The notes beneath the pieces were generated by a model, which was not told the DNA's origin, did no database searches, and worked only from the letters and a program-made list of their open reading frames with translations. 64,000 nt of DNA from Halocynthiibacter namhaensis (GTDB taxonomy: Bacteria > Pseudomonadota > Alphaproteobacteria > Rhodobacterales > Rhodobacteraceae), in assembly GCF_000812685.1 (NCBI RefSeq), contig NZ_JWIF01000056.1:248001-312000 (forward strand), written 5' to 3'. This document shows, piece after piece, positions 52,442 through 63,492 of the stretch. The position numbers and the translations under genes were made by a program. Each line of letters begins with the position of its first letter. Positions within the stretch are counted from its first letter, which is position 1.

Positions 52442-53539
52442 ATGAAATTCGCTGAATTAGAGACACCTGCGTTGATCCTAGATCTTGATCGATTGAAGGC
52501 AAATACGGGTAAAATGATGGCTCGATGTGAGGCGATGAACGTGATCTTGCGCCCGCATTTGAAGACCAGTAAATCCGTTGAAGTGGCCAAACTTGCGACG
52601 GGTGGGCGCATGGGAACGGTCACCGTGTCCACCTTGCAGGAAGCCGAATATTTCGCCAATGCGGGATTCGATGACATTCTTTACGCTGTTGGAATCACAC
52701 CGAATAAGTTTGCCCGGGTTGATCGGATACAGCGCGAAACGGGCAAGACAATTGTGCTGACGGTGGATTCGATTGAGATGGCGCGGGCCGTCCGTGTGCA
52801 TGGGTTGACCTGCCCGGTTTTGCTTGAGATCGACTGTGGAGAGCATCGCGGCGGAATTGACCAAAACGACGGCAGCATTCTTGAGATAGCCACAATACTG
52901 GCCAAAAACTTTAAGGGTGTGATGAGTCACGCCGGGCATTCATACGCGACGGATGATATTAAAACCGTGCGTGATATCGCAGCGCGTGAGGTCGGTGCGG
53001 CCGTTCACGTAGCAGATCGTATTCGAGCAGCCGGCATCCCAGTGGAAACGGTTTCCATTGGATCTACGCCAACGGTTTTACACGCAGACAGTCTTGAAGG
53101 CATCACTGAGGTGCGCGCAGGGATCTATATGGTCTGGGATCTGTGCCAGCTTGGTCGCAAGATGTGCAAGATTGATGATCTGGCGCTGAGCGTGCTGGCA
53201 ACCGTTGTTGGGCATAATCGCAATGCCGGTGTGTTGACGGTAGATGCGGGTGCGCTTGCGATGTCCAAAGATATTGGCGCGCAAAACCACATGTCAAATG
53301 TTGGGTTTGGCTTGCTTTGTGATGTTGAAACGCTTGCGCCATTTGATCTGCGGATCAGCGGCGTGCATCAGGAACATGGGACCGTTCCGGTGAACAGCGA
53401 AGCTGACTTTGAACGCCTTCCCATCGGGGCAATGGTGCGGGTATTGCCTGGCCATGCCTGCCTAACAGCAGCTGCGGGGCATGGCCGATTTCATGTCACA
53501 AACTGCGAGATATGGGACCGATGTGACGGGTGGGTTTGA
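52442..53539 (+). CDS. DSD1-family PLP-dependent enzyme (D-threonine aldolase/D-serine dehydratase type)
   Basis: 365 residues, fold type III (alanine racemase-like barrel). PLP lysine is Lys41 in RPHLKTSKSVEVAK. The C-terminal metal-binding parts are HQEHGTV and PGHACLTAA, the His/Cys pair used for Zn or Mn in this family. The enzymes cleave D-threonine or related beta-hydroxy-D-amino acids, or dehydrate D-serine; substrate not fixed by sequence. Free-standing after gltB's terminator. Confidence 0.9.
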   Translation: MKFAELETPALILDLDRLKANTGKMMARCEAMNVILRPHLKTSKSVEVAKLATGGRMGTVTVSTLQEAEYFANAGFDDILYAVGITPNKFARVDRIQRETGKTIVLTVDSIEMARAVRVHGLTCPVLLEIDCGEHRGGIDQNDGSILEIATILAKNFKGVMSHAGHSYATDDIKTVRDIAAREVGAAVHVADRIRAAGIPVETVSIGSTPTVLHADSLEGITEVRAGIYMVWDLCQLGRKMCKIDDLALSVLATVVGHNRNAGVLTVDAGALAMSKDIGAQNHMSNVGFGLLCDVETLAPFDLRISGVHQEHGTVPVNSEADFERLPIGAMVRVLPGHACLTAAAGHGRFHVTNCEIWDRCDGWV

Positions 53540-53554
53540 CCCCACCCCTGTATG

Positions 53555-54400
53555 TCAACGACCGGGAAGTTCATTGCGGGCTTCGGCATCACCCCAAGCG
53601 TCAATCGCATCAATCGCCTCTTGTGCGGTGTCAACGAATTGGAACAAGTCTAGGTCCTCGGCGGAAATCGTGCCCGCATCTGACAAAGCATCCCAGTTGA
53701 TGATCTTCTGCCAGAAACCCTTGCCAAACAACAGGAATGGCAGGCGGTCCATGCGGCCGGTTTGGATCAGGGTGAGGGCTTCGAACATCTCGTCCAATGT
53801 GCCGAAACCACCAGGGAATACGCAAACCGCTTTGGCGCGCATCAGAAAGTGCATCTTGCGGATCGCGAAGTAGTGGAAGTTAAAACACAGTTCGGGCGTC
53901 ACATATTCATTCGGCGCTTGTTCATGTGGCAACACGATGTTGAGGCCAATAGATGCGCCACCCGCATCAATCGCACCCCGGTTTCCCGCTTCCATCACGC
54001 CAGGTCCGCCACCCGTGACAACCACATCTTCGCGACCACCGCTTTCCATGCTGCGCAGGGTCATGAGGCGGGCAAATTCACGGGCCTCGTCATAAAAGCT
54101 AGACAGGTCAGCCAAGGTTTTGGTGCGGGCTGTGTCTTTTTTCGCGGGCTCAGGAATACGTGCGCCGCCAAACATCACGATGGTGCTTTCGATGCCATGT
54201 TCTTCCATGGCCATCTCAGTTTTCAACAGTTCCAACTGCAAACGCACAGGACGCAGGGCAGACTGACACATGAAATCTTCGTCGTTAAACGCCAGACGAT
54301 AGGCCGGGGCACGGGTCTGCGGCGTGTCGGGGATCTCTTTCGCTTTTTTCACATCTTCGCGGGCAAAGCGCATCGGGTGTTTGCGGTTGCTGTTACTCAT
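53555..54400 (-). CDS. LOG-family (TIGR00730) protein
   Basis: 281 residues. The nucleotide-binding pattern is [22 protein letters not shown] (about 129-150) and [20 protein letters not shown] (about 196-215), the PGGxGTxxE signature of LOG proteins (cytokinin-type phosphoribohydrolases and nucleotide hydrolases such as PpnN), formerly called lysine decarboxylases. The N-terminal 60 residues are an extension common in proteobacterial forms. Probably a purine nucleotide hydrolase. Divergent from dapD. Confidence 0.9.
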   Translation of the reverse strand: MSNSNRKHPMRFAREDVKKAKEIPDTPQTRAPAYRLAFNDEDFMCQSALRPVRLQLELLKTEMAMEEHGIESTIVMFGGARIPEPAKKDTARTKTLADLSSFYDEAREFARLMTLRSMESGGREDVVVTGGGPGVMEAGNRGAIDAGGASIGLNIVLPHEQAPNEYVTPELCFNFHYFAIRKMHFLMRAKAVCVFPGGFGTLDEMFEALTLIQTGRMDRLPFLLFGKGFWQKIINWDALSDAGTISAEDLDLFQFVDTAQEAIDAIDAWGDAEARNELPGR

Positions 54401-54587
54401 AAATCGCGTTTCCTTGCGTAATATCTGTTTGGCCCAACAGCTACAGGCTGCCGAGGCAGAATGCCAGTCACGTCATTTCTATTGTCTGTGCCGCGCTCGA
54501 TTTCGCCAGTGTCGCAAACTGTGGATGACGAAAGCCACATCTTCGGTTAAGACATGCCAACTTTGTATTTTTCGGGGAAACGAAACC

Positions 54588-55415
54588 ATGTCTAACGCTC
54601 AACTTGAAACCGCCATTGAGGCCGCGTGGGACGCACGCGATACTATTTCATCCGCCACCACAGGCGAGATGCGAAACGCGATCGAAGACACGCTGAACGC
54701 GCTTGATAGTGGCAAACTGCGTGTTGCTGAACCACGTGAAGACGGCAACTGGCATGTGAACCAATGGGCGAAAAAGGCCGTTCTATTGGGCTTTCGCATC
54801 AAAGACATGGAACAGCACGAAGGTGGCCCACAAGGCGCTGGCTGGTGGGATAAAGTCGACAGCAAATTCAAAGGTTGGGGTGAGGCCGAATGGAAAGAAG
54901 CCGGTTTCCGCGCTGTTCCAAACTGTGTTGTGCGTAAGTCCGCTTTTGTGGCCCCTGGTGCGGTTCTGATGCCATCTTTTGTGAACATTGGCGCCTATGT
55001 TGGCGAGGGCACCATGGTTGACACTTGGGCGACTGTTGGGTCCTGCGCGCAGATCGGCAAAAACGTTCACCTGTCTGGTGGCGTTGGCATCGGTGGCGTT
55101 CTTGAACCCATGCAGGCAGGCCCGACCATTATTGAGGACAACTGCTTTATCGGTGCGCGTTCGGAAGTTGTTGAAGGCTGTATCGTGCGCGAAGGATCTG
55201 TTCTTGGCATGGGCGTGTTTATCGGCCAATCCACCAAGATCGTTGATCGCGAAACCGGCGAAGTCATGTATGGCGAAGTGCCTTCTGGTTCTGTCGTTGT
55301 GGCTGGTTCTATGCCGTCCAAAAATGGTGTGAACCTATATTGCGCAGTGATCGTGAAACGCGTGGATGCGCAGACACGTTCCAAGACTTCAATCAACGAG
55401 CTGTTGCGCGATTGA
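54588..55415 (+). CDS. dapD: 2,3,4,5-tetrahydropyridine-2,6-dicarboxylate N-succinyltransferase
   Basis: 275 residues from ATG 54588 ([20 protein letters not shown]). The N-terminal helical part is followed by a left-handed beta-helix of hexapeptide repeats: [37 protein letters not shown] and [20 protein letters not shown]. The enzyme succinylates tetrahydrodipicolinate on the path to lysine and diaminopimelate. The frame reaches back to 54324 but the earlier part overlaps the divergent gene. A hairpin follows. Confidence 0.97.
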   Translation: MSNAQLETAIEAAWDARDTISSATTGEMRNAIEDTLNALDSGKLRVAEPREDGNWHVNQWAKKAVLLGFRIKDMEQHEGGPQGAGWWDKVDSKFKGWGEAEWKEAGFRAVPNCVVRKSAFVAPGAVLMPSFVNIGAYVGEGTMVDTWATVGSCAQIGKNVHLSGGVGIGGVLEPMQAGPTIIEDNCFIGARSEVVEGCIVREGSVLGMGVFIGQSTKIVDRETGEVMYGEVPSGSVVVAGSMPSKNGVNLYCAVIVKRVDAQTRSKTSINELLRD

Positions 55416-55424
55416 TAGAATACA

Positions 55425-55454
55425 ATGTGTTCCTGCATTTGAGTGGGAACACAT
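55425..55454 (+). terminator. Hairpin after dapD
   Basis: Perfect 9-bp stem ATGTGTTCC/GGAACACAT with a 12-base loop, 9 bases after the dapD stop. No T run follows directly, so it is either a weak terminator or an mRNA end stabiliser. Confidence 0.55.
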
Positions 55455-55562
55455 ACGTTGCCGTGAAATTTTGGCACCTTATGGCCTGATTGGTCCCGGA
55501 CTTACTTTTACTTAAGGCTTTGTTGGTAGAACGACCCAACGCTTAAGAAAAGGATAGGACAC

Positions 55563-57659
55563 ATGGGTTTTTTGCGGAACAAGATCGGGGGGGCCGATCA
55601 AACTGTTGCCCTTGAAAGTTCAGCCCTAATTGCTGCGCTGAATAAGGCGCAGGCTGTAATTTGGTTTGATCTGGATGGCAACATCTTGGACGCGAACGAA
55701 AATTTTCTGCAAACTCTCGGATATTCTCTGGACGAAATTCTGGGCAAACATCATCGTATGTTTGTCACGCCGCGCACTGCATCTTCGAATGAATACAAGA
55801 CATTTTGGGGACGCCTGAAAAGTGGCGAGCAATATCAAGACACCTTTGAACGTGTGGGAAAAGGTGGCAAACACATCTGGATCGAGGCCTCCTACAATCC
55901 GATCTTAGACAAGGACGGAACACCCGTAAAAGTGGTGAAGTTTGCGACCGATGTGACCGCCGCTAAAATATTTGAGCAAAATGCGCTTGGTCAGCTGGAC
56001 GCAATTTCCAGATCTCAAGCTGTTATCGAGTTTAAGCCCGATGGCACAATCTTGAAGGCCAATGAAAACTTCCAGGCGGCTGTGGGGTATTCTCTTGATG
56101 AAATAAGGGGCAAACATCACAGTATGTTTGCTGATCCAGAATACGCCGCCAGCGATGAATATAGGGATTTCTGGAAAAGCCTTGCAGCTGGGAAATATCG
56201 AGCAGGTGAATTTCAACGCTTTGCAAAAGGCGGTCGTGAATTGTGGTTGCAGGCAAGCTATAATCCGATTGTCGACGCGTCAGGTGATGTTGTTAAAGTC
56301 GTGAAAATTGCGTCTGACATTACCGTGGAAAAATTCGCGTCTGCTGATGCACAGGGACAATTGTCCGCTATCTCTAAATCTCAAGCCGTTATTGAATTCA
56401 AGATGGATGGCACGATCATCACTGCAAACAAGAACTTTACATCCACGCTGGGCTACACGTTGGACGAAATTACGGGCAAGCATCACAGCATGTTTGCGAC
56501 GCCAGAATTTGCGGCGTCCGGCGAATACGCAGATTTTTGGAAATCCTTAGCTGGGGGAGAATTCGTCGCGGGTGAGTTCATGCGCGTTGGAAAAGGCGGC
56601 AAACAGATATGGATCCAAGCAAGTTACAACCCGATCTTTGATGCGAATGGCAAGCCGTTCAAAGTGGTCAAATTTGCGACTGACATCACACAACGCGTGA
56701 AGGTTGTCGACGAAATCGGGGAAACATTGGGCCGCTTGTCTGCCGGGGACTTAATGGTCGAAATGAATGACGAATTCCCGCCAGAATTCGAACCTTTGAG
56801 ACGTGATTTGAACGCAACCACAGCTGCTTTGTTGGAAAGCATGCGTGGCATCGTAGAGAACACAATTTCGATAAGGGGCGATGTTACGCAGATTTCGGCG
56901 TCATCCAATGATCTCGCTGCCCGAACAGAAAAACAGGCGGCAGCCTTGGAAGAAACGGCGGCGGCAGTAGACGAACTGACCGCATCTGTCTTGTCGGCAA
57001 CTGAATTGGCAGACAAGGCGCAAAATATGTCACATGACACCAAAGCATCGGCGCAAAAAAGTGCGTTGGTGATGAACGAGACCAAGCTAGCGATGGAAAA
57101 AATCTCGGACAGTTCGTCAAAGATATCTAGAATCATTGGCGTGATTGACGAAATTTCATTCCAAACCAACCTATTAGCCCTCAACGCGGGGGTGGAAGCC
57201 GCGCGTGCTGGCGAAGCTGGGTTAGGCTTTGCCGTTGTGGCCGCCGAGGTGCGAGCATTGGCGCAGCGTTCTTCTGATGCAGCGGGTGAAATTGCCGAAT
57301 TGATATCCGCTTCTGCCGACGAGGTTAAAAATGGTGTTGATTTGGTCGGAACCGCAGGCGGAGCGATTTCAGAAGTGGAAAAATCGATCATTACCATTAG
57401 CGAACGTGTAGATGAAATTTCCTCGTCGTCCCGGGAACAGTCAACAACGCTGAAAGAAATCAACTCTGCCATCAATCAGCTGGATCAAGTAACACAGGAA
57501 AATGCGGCGATGTTTGAAGAAAGCAATGCGGCGACACAGAACTTAAGTCAGGCGGTGAATATCCTTGCGGATAGCACATCAGCATTTCAAATCGAAAAAT
57601 CTGAAGGCAAAGGCGAAAACTGGGCGGTAACATCAGGCGGCCAAAGCATGACGGCATAA
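55563..57659 (+). CDS. Soluble methyl-accepting chemotaxis protein with three PAS domains
   Basis: 698 residues without membrane helices or signal peptide. Three tandem PAS modules (about 25-130, 147-252, 269-375) share the same pattern: KxQAVIxFxxDGxI, GYxLDEIxGKHHxMF, EYxxFWxxLxxGE, and [15 protein letters not shown]-like segment ([18 protein letters not shown]) and a signalling domain follow, with the hairpin tip [20 protein letters not shown] and [21 protein letters not shown]-type MCPs of this form often bind flavin or haem and sense redox or oxygen (Aer-like). It probably signals through a cytoplasmic array to the flagellar motor. Confidence 0.93.
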   Translation: MGFLRNKIGGADQTVALESSALIAALNKAQAVIWFDLDGNILDANENFLQTLGYSLDEILGKHHRMFVTPRTASSNEYKTFWGRLKSGEQYQDTFERVGKGGKHIWIEASYNPILDKDGTPVKVVKFATDVTAAKIFEQNALGQLDAISRSQAVIEFKPDGTILKANENFQAAVGYSLDEIRGKHHSMFADPEYAASDEYRDFWKSLAAGKYRAGEFQRFAKGGRELWLQASYNPIVDASGDVVKVVKIASDITVEKFASADAQGQLSAISKSQAVIEFKMDGTIITANKNFTSTLGYTLDEITGKHHSMFATPEFAASGEYADFWKSLAGGEFVAGEFMRVGKGGKQIWIQASYNPIFDANGKPFKVVKFATDITQRVKVVDEIGETLGRLSAGDLMVEMNDEFPPEFEPLRRDLNATTAALLESMRGIVENTISIRGDVTQISASSNDLAARTEKQAAALEETAAAVDELTASVLSATELADKAQNMSHDTKASAQKSALVMNETKLAMEKISDSSSKISRIIGVIDEISFQTNLLALNAGVEAARAGEAGLGFAVVAAEVRALAQRSSDAAGEIAELISASADEVKNGVDLVGTAGGAISEVEKSIITISERVDEISSSSREQSTTLKEINSAINQLDQVTQENAAMFEESNAATQNLSQAVNILADSTSAFQIEKSEGKGENWAVTSGGQSMTA

Positions 57660-57684
57660 AAATTGGATTGGTGCGCGTTGTAAT

Positions 57685-58722
57685 TTACGTCGACTTTAAT
57701 CGCATCACGGCCCAACGAGCTGCATCTGCAATCGTTGGGTCTTGGTCCAAAGTTAAAGCTTGTGCCGACGCACTCAGCTGCGCATCCGCCGAGTTCCCGA
57801 TCGCGTAAAGAACATTGCGCACAAACCGGTTGCGGCCAATGCGTTTTATCGGGGATCCTGAAAATAGGCCGCGAAATGCCGTGTCATCTAACTGCGCCAA
57901 TTCATCAAGCTTTGGCGCCAAGAGTTCAGGGCGTGCTGTGTATCTTATTTCCTGGGCAGACTTGGCGAATTTATTCCATGGGCAGATAGCCAAGCAATCA
58001 TCACAGCCATATATGCGATTACCAAGCATCGGCCGTAATTCTTCTAAAATTGGTCCGTGATGTTCAATCGTCAGATACGAAATGCAACGTCGGGCATCCA
58101 GTTGATAGGGTGCTGGAAAAGCGGACGTTGGGCAAATATCCAGGCATGCTTGGCATGAGCCACAGCTATCACGCCCCGCGGTGTCCGGTTGCAACTCAGC
58201 TGTCGTGAAGATCGCGCCCAAGAAGAACCAACTACCCAAATCGTGCCCAACCAAATTGGTATGTTTGCCTTGCCACCCAAGGCCTGCGGCGGCCCCCAGC
58301 GGTTTTTCCATCACGGGTGCAGTATCGACAAACACTTTGATCTGCGTGTCGGGTTCCTGTTCGATCAGCCAACGCCCGACGCGTTTGAGCCGTTTTTTTA
58401 CGATATCGTGATAGTCCCGATTTTGGGCATATACTGAGATTGCAGCGCGATCTTTTTGCGTCAAAATCTCGAGGGGATCGTGTTCGGGGGAGTATACTTC
58501 GGCTAGCATCACGACTGATTTTGCTTCCGGCCACAGTGCTTCTGGGCTGCCGCGCCAGTGCATGCGGTCTTCCATCCATGCCATTTCTCCATGCCGGCCT
58601 GCGTTCACATACTGGGTCAGCCGCTCTGCTGCTTCGGGTATGGAATCGGGGCGGCAAACGCCCATTTGAGAAAAGCCGGCTTCAAGCGAAAAATCTTGCA
58701 GGCGCGATTTTAGATCTGACAT
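57685..58722 (-). CDS. queG: Epoxyqueuosine reductase QueG
   Basis: 345 residues from ATG 58722 ([20 protein letters not shown]), with GAGGG upstream; an ATG four codons earlier has no ribosome site. The cobalamin-binding N-terminal half has YARFxx-type pieces ([30 protein letters not shown]). Two [4Fe-4S] clusters are formed by [17 protein letters not shown] and [21 protein letters not shown]-like tail follows. The enzyme makes the last step of queuosine in tRNA. Confidence 0.96.
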   Translation of the reverse strand: MSDLKSRLQDFSLEAGFSQMGVCRPDSIPEAAERLTQYVNAGRHGEMAWMEDRMHWRGSPEALWPEAKSVVMLAEVYSPEHDPLEILTQKDRAAISVYAQNRDYHDIVKKRLKRVGRWLIEQEPDTQIKVFVDTAPVMEKPLGAAAGLGWQGKHTNLVGHDLGSWFFLGAIFTTAELQPDTAGRDSCGSCQACLDICPTSAFPAPYQLDARRCISYLTIEHHGPILEELRPMLGNRIYGCDDCLAICPWNKFAKSAQEIRYTARPELLAPKLDELAQLDDTAFRGLFSGSPIKRIGRNRFVRNVLYAIGNSADAQLSASAQALTLDQDPTIADAARWAVMRLKST

Positions 58723-58775
58723 ATATGCCCTCATCGGTGTTGCAAGAACGCCTTCAATTGAAGGTCTTTGCGAGA

Positions 58776-59441
58776 TTAGAAGTCAAGATCTGCGTAGTGT
58801 GGTGGGGGCGGGAAACCCGAAACCTGATCCGCTAATATTGATCGAAATGCAGGGCGCGATTTTATCTTTGCGTACCAATCTTTCACCGTTGCGGATCGGT
58901 TCCAGTCTACATCACAAATATAATCGAGCGAGGACAGATGTGCCGCAGCTGCAAAATCCGCGAGAGTCATTGTATCACCGGCCAACCAGCGGCGTTGATC
59001 CAAAAGCCAAGTCATGTAATCGATGTGAAATTTGATCGCTTTCGCCCCTGACTTGACATTTTTGCTGTCAGGATAGCCGGATTTTGTGACCTTCTTATTC
59101 ACCCGTTCATAAAGCAGCTTTGATGTCACCTCATGATGAAATTTATCGTCGAACCAAGACACGATGCGACGCACCTCATACCGGGCTTGGGGCGCTTGGG
59201 GCATCAGAGATGGGGTCGGAAATTGTTCTTCGATATATTCGCAAATGGACGCACTTTCCGAATACAAATGCCCGTCCATGCGCAGTACGGGAACTTTCCC
59301 GGCGGGGTTTCGTCGCAAAAAATCTGGATCTTGTTCCCAATACCGTTCTTCAACGAGTTCGACTTCCAGCCGTTTCTCGGCCAGACTTAGCCGGACTTTG
59401 CGGCAAAAAGGTGAAAGCGGAACATGGTAAAGGCGGATCAT
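58776..59441 (-). CDS. Glutathione S-transferase
   Basis: 221 residues. The thioredoxin-like N-terminal half includes [24 protein letters not shown], the loop [14 protein letters not shown] (cis-proline) and the [15 protein letters not shown] glutathione contact. The C-terminal helical half has [21 protein letters not shown]. Similar to bacterial theta/beta-like forms used in detoxification or stress. It reads in the same direction as queG, 53 bases upstream of it, and may be cotranscribed with it. Confidence 0.92.
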   Translation of the reverse strand: MIRLYHVPLSPFCRKVRLSLAEKRLEVELVEERYWEQDPDFLRRNPAGKVPVLRMDGHLYSESASICEYIEEQFPTPSLMPQAPQARYEVRRIVSWFDDKFHHEVTSKLLYERVNKKVTKSGYPDSKNVKSGAKAIKFHIDYMTWLLDQRRWLAGDTMTLADFAAAAHLSSLDYICDVDWNRSATVKDWYAKIKSRPAFRSILADQVSGFPPPPHYADLDF

Positions 59442-59496
59442 ATTGGTAACGGCTCTTTTCAGGGTTTTTCTTTTATTCCCCCGTTATCGGGGTAAA

Positions 59497-60312
59497 TCAA
59501 GGCGCAAAACAATCAGCGCGCCCATCATTTGAAATCAGTTCGGCACCATTTGCGACTGAGGCGGCACGTCTGCGTTGCCAGTCGCTAGGCTGGCTAGCGG
59601 ATCGACCTTTGGGATCTGGCAACACACTTACCAAACGTGCCGACTGTTGGGGAGACAAATCAGTGGCATGGACGCCGAAATAATGGATGGCCGCTGCCTC
59701 GACACCAAATACACCTTCATCAAATTCGGCGACGTTTAAATAGACCTCAAGAATACGGCGCTTTGACCAAAACAGTTCCACTACTGGCGTCATGAGTGCT
59801 TCTAGGCCTTTGCGCAGCCAGCTGCGGCCTTGCCAGAGGTAAACGTTTTTAACGACTTGCTGGCTTATGGTCGACCCTCCACGGTCCCCTCCACCAGCGA
59901 GGGCTGCGCGCAAGGCTGCCCCGTCAAAACCCCAGTGATTGCAAAAATTCGCGTCCTCGGCGGCGACGGCGGAACGCGCCATAACAGGTGCGATGTCATC
60001 CATCGAAATCCAGTCATGGTCGAGTTGTCCCAACCGATGCGTTTCTGAGATCATATAGGGGGTCATCCTCGGGTTCACGAGCAGGTAAAATAGGGATGCA
60101 AGCACGGTGAATAGAACGAGGCCACCAAAGCAACGTAGGGACCAACGACGTAATATTCGCCAGATTGATGATGTTTGAGCTGGTGCGTCGCTGCGTGCCT
60201 TAGTCGATTTTCGACGCGGCTTTGCATGGGAAGATGCCTTGGCAGGCCTCCCTGCTTTCTTCCCTTCCGATCCGGTGTCGCCGGCTGTCTTATTTGTCGT
60301 TTTTTTCACCAC
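59497..60312 (-). CDS. mtgA: Monofunctional peptidoglycan glycosyltransferase MtgA
   Basis: 271 residues from GTG 60312. A lysine-rich cytoplasmic N terminus (about 1-45) leads to one membrane anchor (CFGGLVLFTVLASLFYLLV). The GT51 domain shows AEDANFCNHWGFD with catalytic Glu, GGSTISQQVVKNVYLWQGRS, RKGLEALMTPVVELFWSKRRILEVYLN, and GVFGVEAAA. The enzyme polymerises lipid II into glycan strands in the inner membrane. No transpeptidase domain. The N terminus is longer than in E. coli MtgA. Confidence 0.95.
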   Translation of the reverse strand: MVKKTTNKTAGDTGSEGKKAGRPAKASSHAKPRRKSTKARSDAPAQTSSIWRILRRWSLRCFGGLVLFTVLASLFYLLVNPRMTPYMISETHRLGQLDHDWISMDDIAPVMARSAVAAEDANFCNHWGFDGAALRAALAGGGDRGGSTISQQVVKNVYLWQGRSWLRKGLEALMTPVVELFWSKRRILEVYLNVAEFDEGVFGVEAAAIHYFGVHATDLSPQQSARLVSVLPDPKGRSASQPSDWQRRRAASVANGAELISNDGRADCFAP

Positions 60313-60426
60313 GTGCCAGCAATCTCATACTGTTGTGACCAAGGTCAACTGGAACTCTGCAAGTTTGGGATCCAAACGACAATTTGCCGATCTTGGGCAA
60401 CACTGTGGTATTTTATGTTTATGGAT

Positions 60427-62391
60427 TTAGCGCGCAATCTTATCCTGCATTTCCTTATAGTAAATTTGAACATCATTTTCAAAAGCAGTCATGGTTTGGG
60501 CGACGTCGAAATGATTGGTGGTGGTCGACATCTGTGTGATGACGACGCTGCGCGCAGTGGTGTCACCACGCGTGAGCCAGCGTTCCCAAGTGATTTCAAC
60601 CTTGGCCGAAGCGGGATCATCGGGTTGAATTGTCCAGATCTCTTGCAGTTCGGAACCTGTCTTTAACCCATTCACCAGATCGGATGTTTGATTGCGACCA
60701 GATCTGACAATAAGTGATATTCCGCCTGAAATAGGGTCTGTTCTCCAGTATTTTTCTTCGGGGCTGTCGCTGTGGTGGTCTTGTCGCCGCTGCTCCATCT
60801 GAGGTGGGGATGGAAAAGACCATTCATCTAAGGATGTTATATTCCGCCTACAAGGCAATGATAGGGTCGCTGCGTGAACAATTAGTGTCGTGTTATCGGC
60901 TTCGGGCCAAGCATAGGGCCAATAACTTGGAGAGATCGCCACGCGCAAACGGTGGCCCTTAGGCAGGCGATATGCGGTTTGATCCAGGGAGATGGTGACG
61001 GTGACCGGCTGCCCCGGAACGAGATCGCGTGCGGTATCGGCACCTGTATGATGGCGTAGGTTGAGCATGCCCATGGTGATCAAACTGGATGTGCCATCAA
61101 GGCGTTCATCGCAGAGCCGCACGTAAACATGCGCACGTGGTTGATCGGCTGAGATGGTCAGTTGGATCTGGGGTGCGCCAAGAATATCGGTGGTTTCCAA
61201 GGTGGGCGGCAAGTCAAAGCATAACGCATGTGCATTGTCTGCGCTTTGATCATCCGGGAGTTCGCCTGGCCCGAATCCGAAAGGGAAATATTCGCCTGCC
61301 CCTTGCCCGCAGGACAGGTTGGTTTTGACTAATTTGCCTTGATCAGACTCGGATTGCAGAATGTGATTAGTGCGTGAAACATTCCCTGATGGCCATTTTC
61401 TTTCAACCGCCCAGTGTCCGTCACGATGCTTTAGGGCGGGGTCTGGGGGGCAGCTGTCCATGATATACGCGCGGTAATCCGGTAGGTCTTGAACGCCGTT
61501 CTCGATACCCTTTAACCAATGATCCCACCAATGCAGGGCCTCAGAAAGATAGTCTATTGAAGGGGAGATGGTGGATATGTTGGGGTACTTGTGGCTCCAG
61601 GGGCCAAGAACACCTTTGACGATGCCTGAGGAATGCTCGACCAAATCGGACATGGCGTTCCGGTAACCGTCGTGCTGCCCGCCCATCACAAGGACCGGGG
61701 CTTGGATTGCGGTGTAATCCTCGCAGACTGATCCGTGTTTCCAATAGGCATCGTGGTTTTTGTGTTGCATCCATGTCTGCGCAAGAAACGGTGTGCTTTC
61801 CAAACGTTGCATCCAAAGTGTGCGCCAGTCGGTGCGTAAGGCCGGATCCGCAGGCATGGAATTCCACGACATGGCGGTGGCCGCCCAGCCGATGTTTTCG
61901 GAAACCTGAATGCCGCCTTTGTAGTGGATGTCGTCTGTGTAACGGTTCACCGTGGTCCCGATAGAGATCACAGCTTTCAGCGGTTCAGGCCGCCGCATGG
62001 CCAGTTGCAGCCCGTTGAACCCGCCCCAAGAAATGCCTTGAATGCCGATGTTTCCACTGCACCAAGATTGGGCTGCGATCCAGTTGATGACTTCAATTCC
62101 GTCAGATAATTCCTGTTCGGAATATTCGTCGTCAAATGTCCCTTCTGAATCGCCACATCCACGCCGATCTACCCGAATACTGACATATCCATGCTGAGCG
62201 AAATGCAGGTGCATGCCATGATCGCGGGCGGCGGTGCCGTCAGATTTCCGGTAGGGCAAATATTCAAGGATGGCGGGCAAAGGTGTCGTCTGTGTGCCTT
62301 CTGGCATCCAGATTTGGGCGGACAGTCGTGTCCCATCTGAAAGGGGGATCCCCATGTCGCGTTCAATTGAGATCGTCTGTGAACTTTGCAC
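60427..62391 (-). CDS. CocE/NonD-family hydrolase
   Basis: 654 residues from GTG 62391 with AAGGAG upstream. The alpha/beta-hydrolase core has Ser121 in GISWGGF, Asp241 in GGQHDGYRN and His267 in GPWSHKYP. The C-terminal jelly-roll domain (from about 380) has RLPKGHRLRVAISPSYWPYAWPE, usual in X-Pro dipeptidyl peptidase/cocaine esterase relatives. No signal peptide. Hydrolyses an ester or amide, perhaps a beta-lactam-like or peptide substrate. It is 20 bases downstream of the LacI gene on the same strand, so likely under its control. Confidence 0.9.
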   Translation of the reverse strand: MQSSQTISIERDMGIPLSDGTRLSAQIWMPEGTQTTPLPAILEYLPYRKSDGTAARDHGMHLHFAQHGYVSIRVDRRGCGDSEGTFDDEYSEQELSDGIEVINWIAAQSWCSGNIGIQGISWGGFNGLQLAMRRPEPLKAVISIGTTVNRYTDDIHYKGGIQVSENIGWAATAMSWNSMPADPALRTDWRTLWMQRLESTPFLAQTWMQHKNHDAYWKHGSVCEDYTAIQAPVLVMGGQHDGYRNAMSDLVEHSSGIVKGVLGPWSHKYPNISTISPSIDYLSEALHWWDHWLKGIENGVQDLPDYRAYIMDSCPPDPALKHRDGHWAVERKWPSGNVSRTNHILQSESDQGKLVKTNLSCGQGAGEYFPFGFGPGELPDDQSADNAHALCFDLPPTLETTDILGAPQIQLTISADQPRAHVYVRLCDERLDGTSSLITMGMLNLRHHTGADTARDLVPGQPVTVTISLDQTAYRLPKGHRLRVAISPSYWPYAWPEADNTTLIVHAATLSLPCRRNITSLDEWSFPSPPQMEQRRQDHHSDSPEEKYWRTDPISGGISLIVRSGRNQTSDLVNGLKTGSELQEIWTIQPDDPASAKVEITWERWLTRGDTTARSVVITQMSTTTNHFDVAQTMTAFENDVQIYYKEMQDKIAR

Positions 62392-62411
62392 GGGGCTCTC
62401 CTTGGTGTGGG

Positions 62412-63455
62412 CTATGTGCGACGCCGTTTCAGCGTTTCACCGAATTCAATCACTGGGCTGATTTCCGTGCGCACAGGCGCGCCATCGCTGTCGGGCGCAT
62501 TGCGATTGATGATGATCTCTGCGGCTGCGCGCCCGATGTCGGCACGCCCTGCATCCATTGTGGCAAGTTGTACGGGCAGACCTTTAAGCAGCTCAACGCC
62601 GTTGAAACCCGCTAGGCCAATTTGACCGGGCACATCGATATTTTCACTGAGGCAATGCAACAGCCCACCCGCGCCGATCATGTCGTTTGAATAATACAAA
62701 AAGTCTAGATCAGGCGAACGGTTCAGGATGGTTTGGGTCATCTCGCGCCCTTTGGCGAGGGCGGACCCCCCGGAATAGAATTCCTTGTCATGGATTTCGA
62801 GGCCAGATTTGGCGAGGGCTTCGGTGAAACCTTCGAAACGCTTTCGTGCGCGGTGATCAAGCGGCATTTTTGTGCCCAGAAAGCCGATACGTTCATAACC
62901 CGCTTTGGCGATGGCTTTGGCCATTTCGCGCCCGGCACGACGATGGGAAATGCCGACCATAGAATCAATCGGCGTGCCATCCACGTCCATAATTTCCACC
63001 ACGGGAATATCGGCGTTGCGCATCATGGCGCGTGACGCATCCGTATGTTCCAAGCCAGCGATGATTACGCCAGAAGGGCGCCAAGACAGCATCTCATACA
63101 GAACCTGTTCTTCCTTTTCGGGGCGATACCCTGTGATGCCGATAACTGGCTGTAAGCCCGTGCCATCAAGCACATCTGTTATGCCGGTCATGACCTCAGG
63201 AAAAACCATATTCGACATAGACGGAATGATCACCGCCACAAGATTTACGCGTTGGGATGCCAAGGCTCCGGCGATCTTATTGGGGACATATCCAAGCGCT
63301 TTTGCAGCGGCGCGCACCTTTTCACGGGTGGTTGTGGATACATCACCACGATTGCGTAAAACACGCGACACCGTCATTTCACTGACGCCGGAGGCCTCTG
63401 ATACATCACGTAAAGTGAGGGCACGTTTGGGCGGTTCCGGCAGTTTCGATGTCAT
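62412..63455 (-). CDS. LacI-family transcriptional regulator
   Basis: 347 residues from ATG 63455 (MTSKLPEPPKRALTLRDVSE). The helix-turn-helix and hinge helix are TLRDVSEASGVSEMTVSRVLRN and ALGYVPNKIAGALASQR. The sugar-binding-type effector domain has DFLYYSNDMIGAGGLLHCLSENIDVPGQIGLAGFNG. The pattern resembles the GntR/IdnR gluconate group. A LacI-type operator lies at 63479 just upstream and another at 63845. CocE-type gene follows. Confidence 0.92.
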   Translation of the reverse strand: MTSKLPEPPKRALTLRDVSEASGVSEMTVSRVLRNRGDVSTTTREKVRAAAKALGYVPNKIAGALASQRVNLVAVIIPSMSNMVFPEVMTGITDVLDGTGLQPVIGITGYRPEKEEQVLYEMLSWRPSGVIIAGLEHTDASRAMMRNADIPVVEIMDVDGTPIDSMVGISHRRAGREMAKAIAKAGYERIGFLGTKMPLDHRARKRFEGFTEALAKSGLEIHDKEFYSGGSALAKGREMTQTILNRSPDLDFLYYSNDMIGAGGLLHCLSENIDVPGQIGLAGFNGVELLKGLPVQLATMDAGRADIGRAAAEIIINRNAPDSDGAPVRTEISPVIEFGETLKRRRT

Positions 63456-63478
63456 GGGATACGCAGGCCTTTTGTTAC

Positions 63479-63492
63479 TGTTAGCGCTATTG
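63479..63492. promoter_or_regulatory. Candidate operator before the LacI gene
   Basis: TGTTAGCGCTATTG, with the palindromic core TAGCGCTA, close to the TGTTAGCGCTAACA type seen in LacI regulons. It is 24 bases before the regulator start, suggesting autoregulation. Confidence 0.5.

Noticed and set aside
54324-54587. N-terminal extension of dapD
   Set aside because: Overlaps the divergent LOG gene and its promoter; DapD proteins start at the ATG at 54588.
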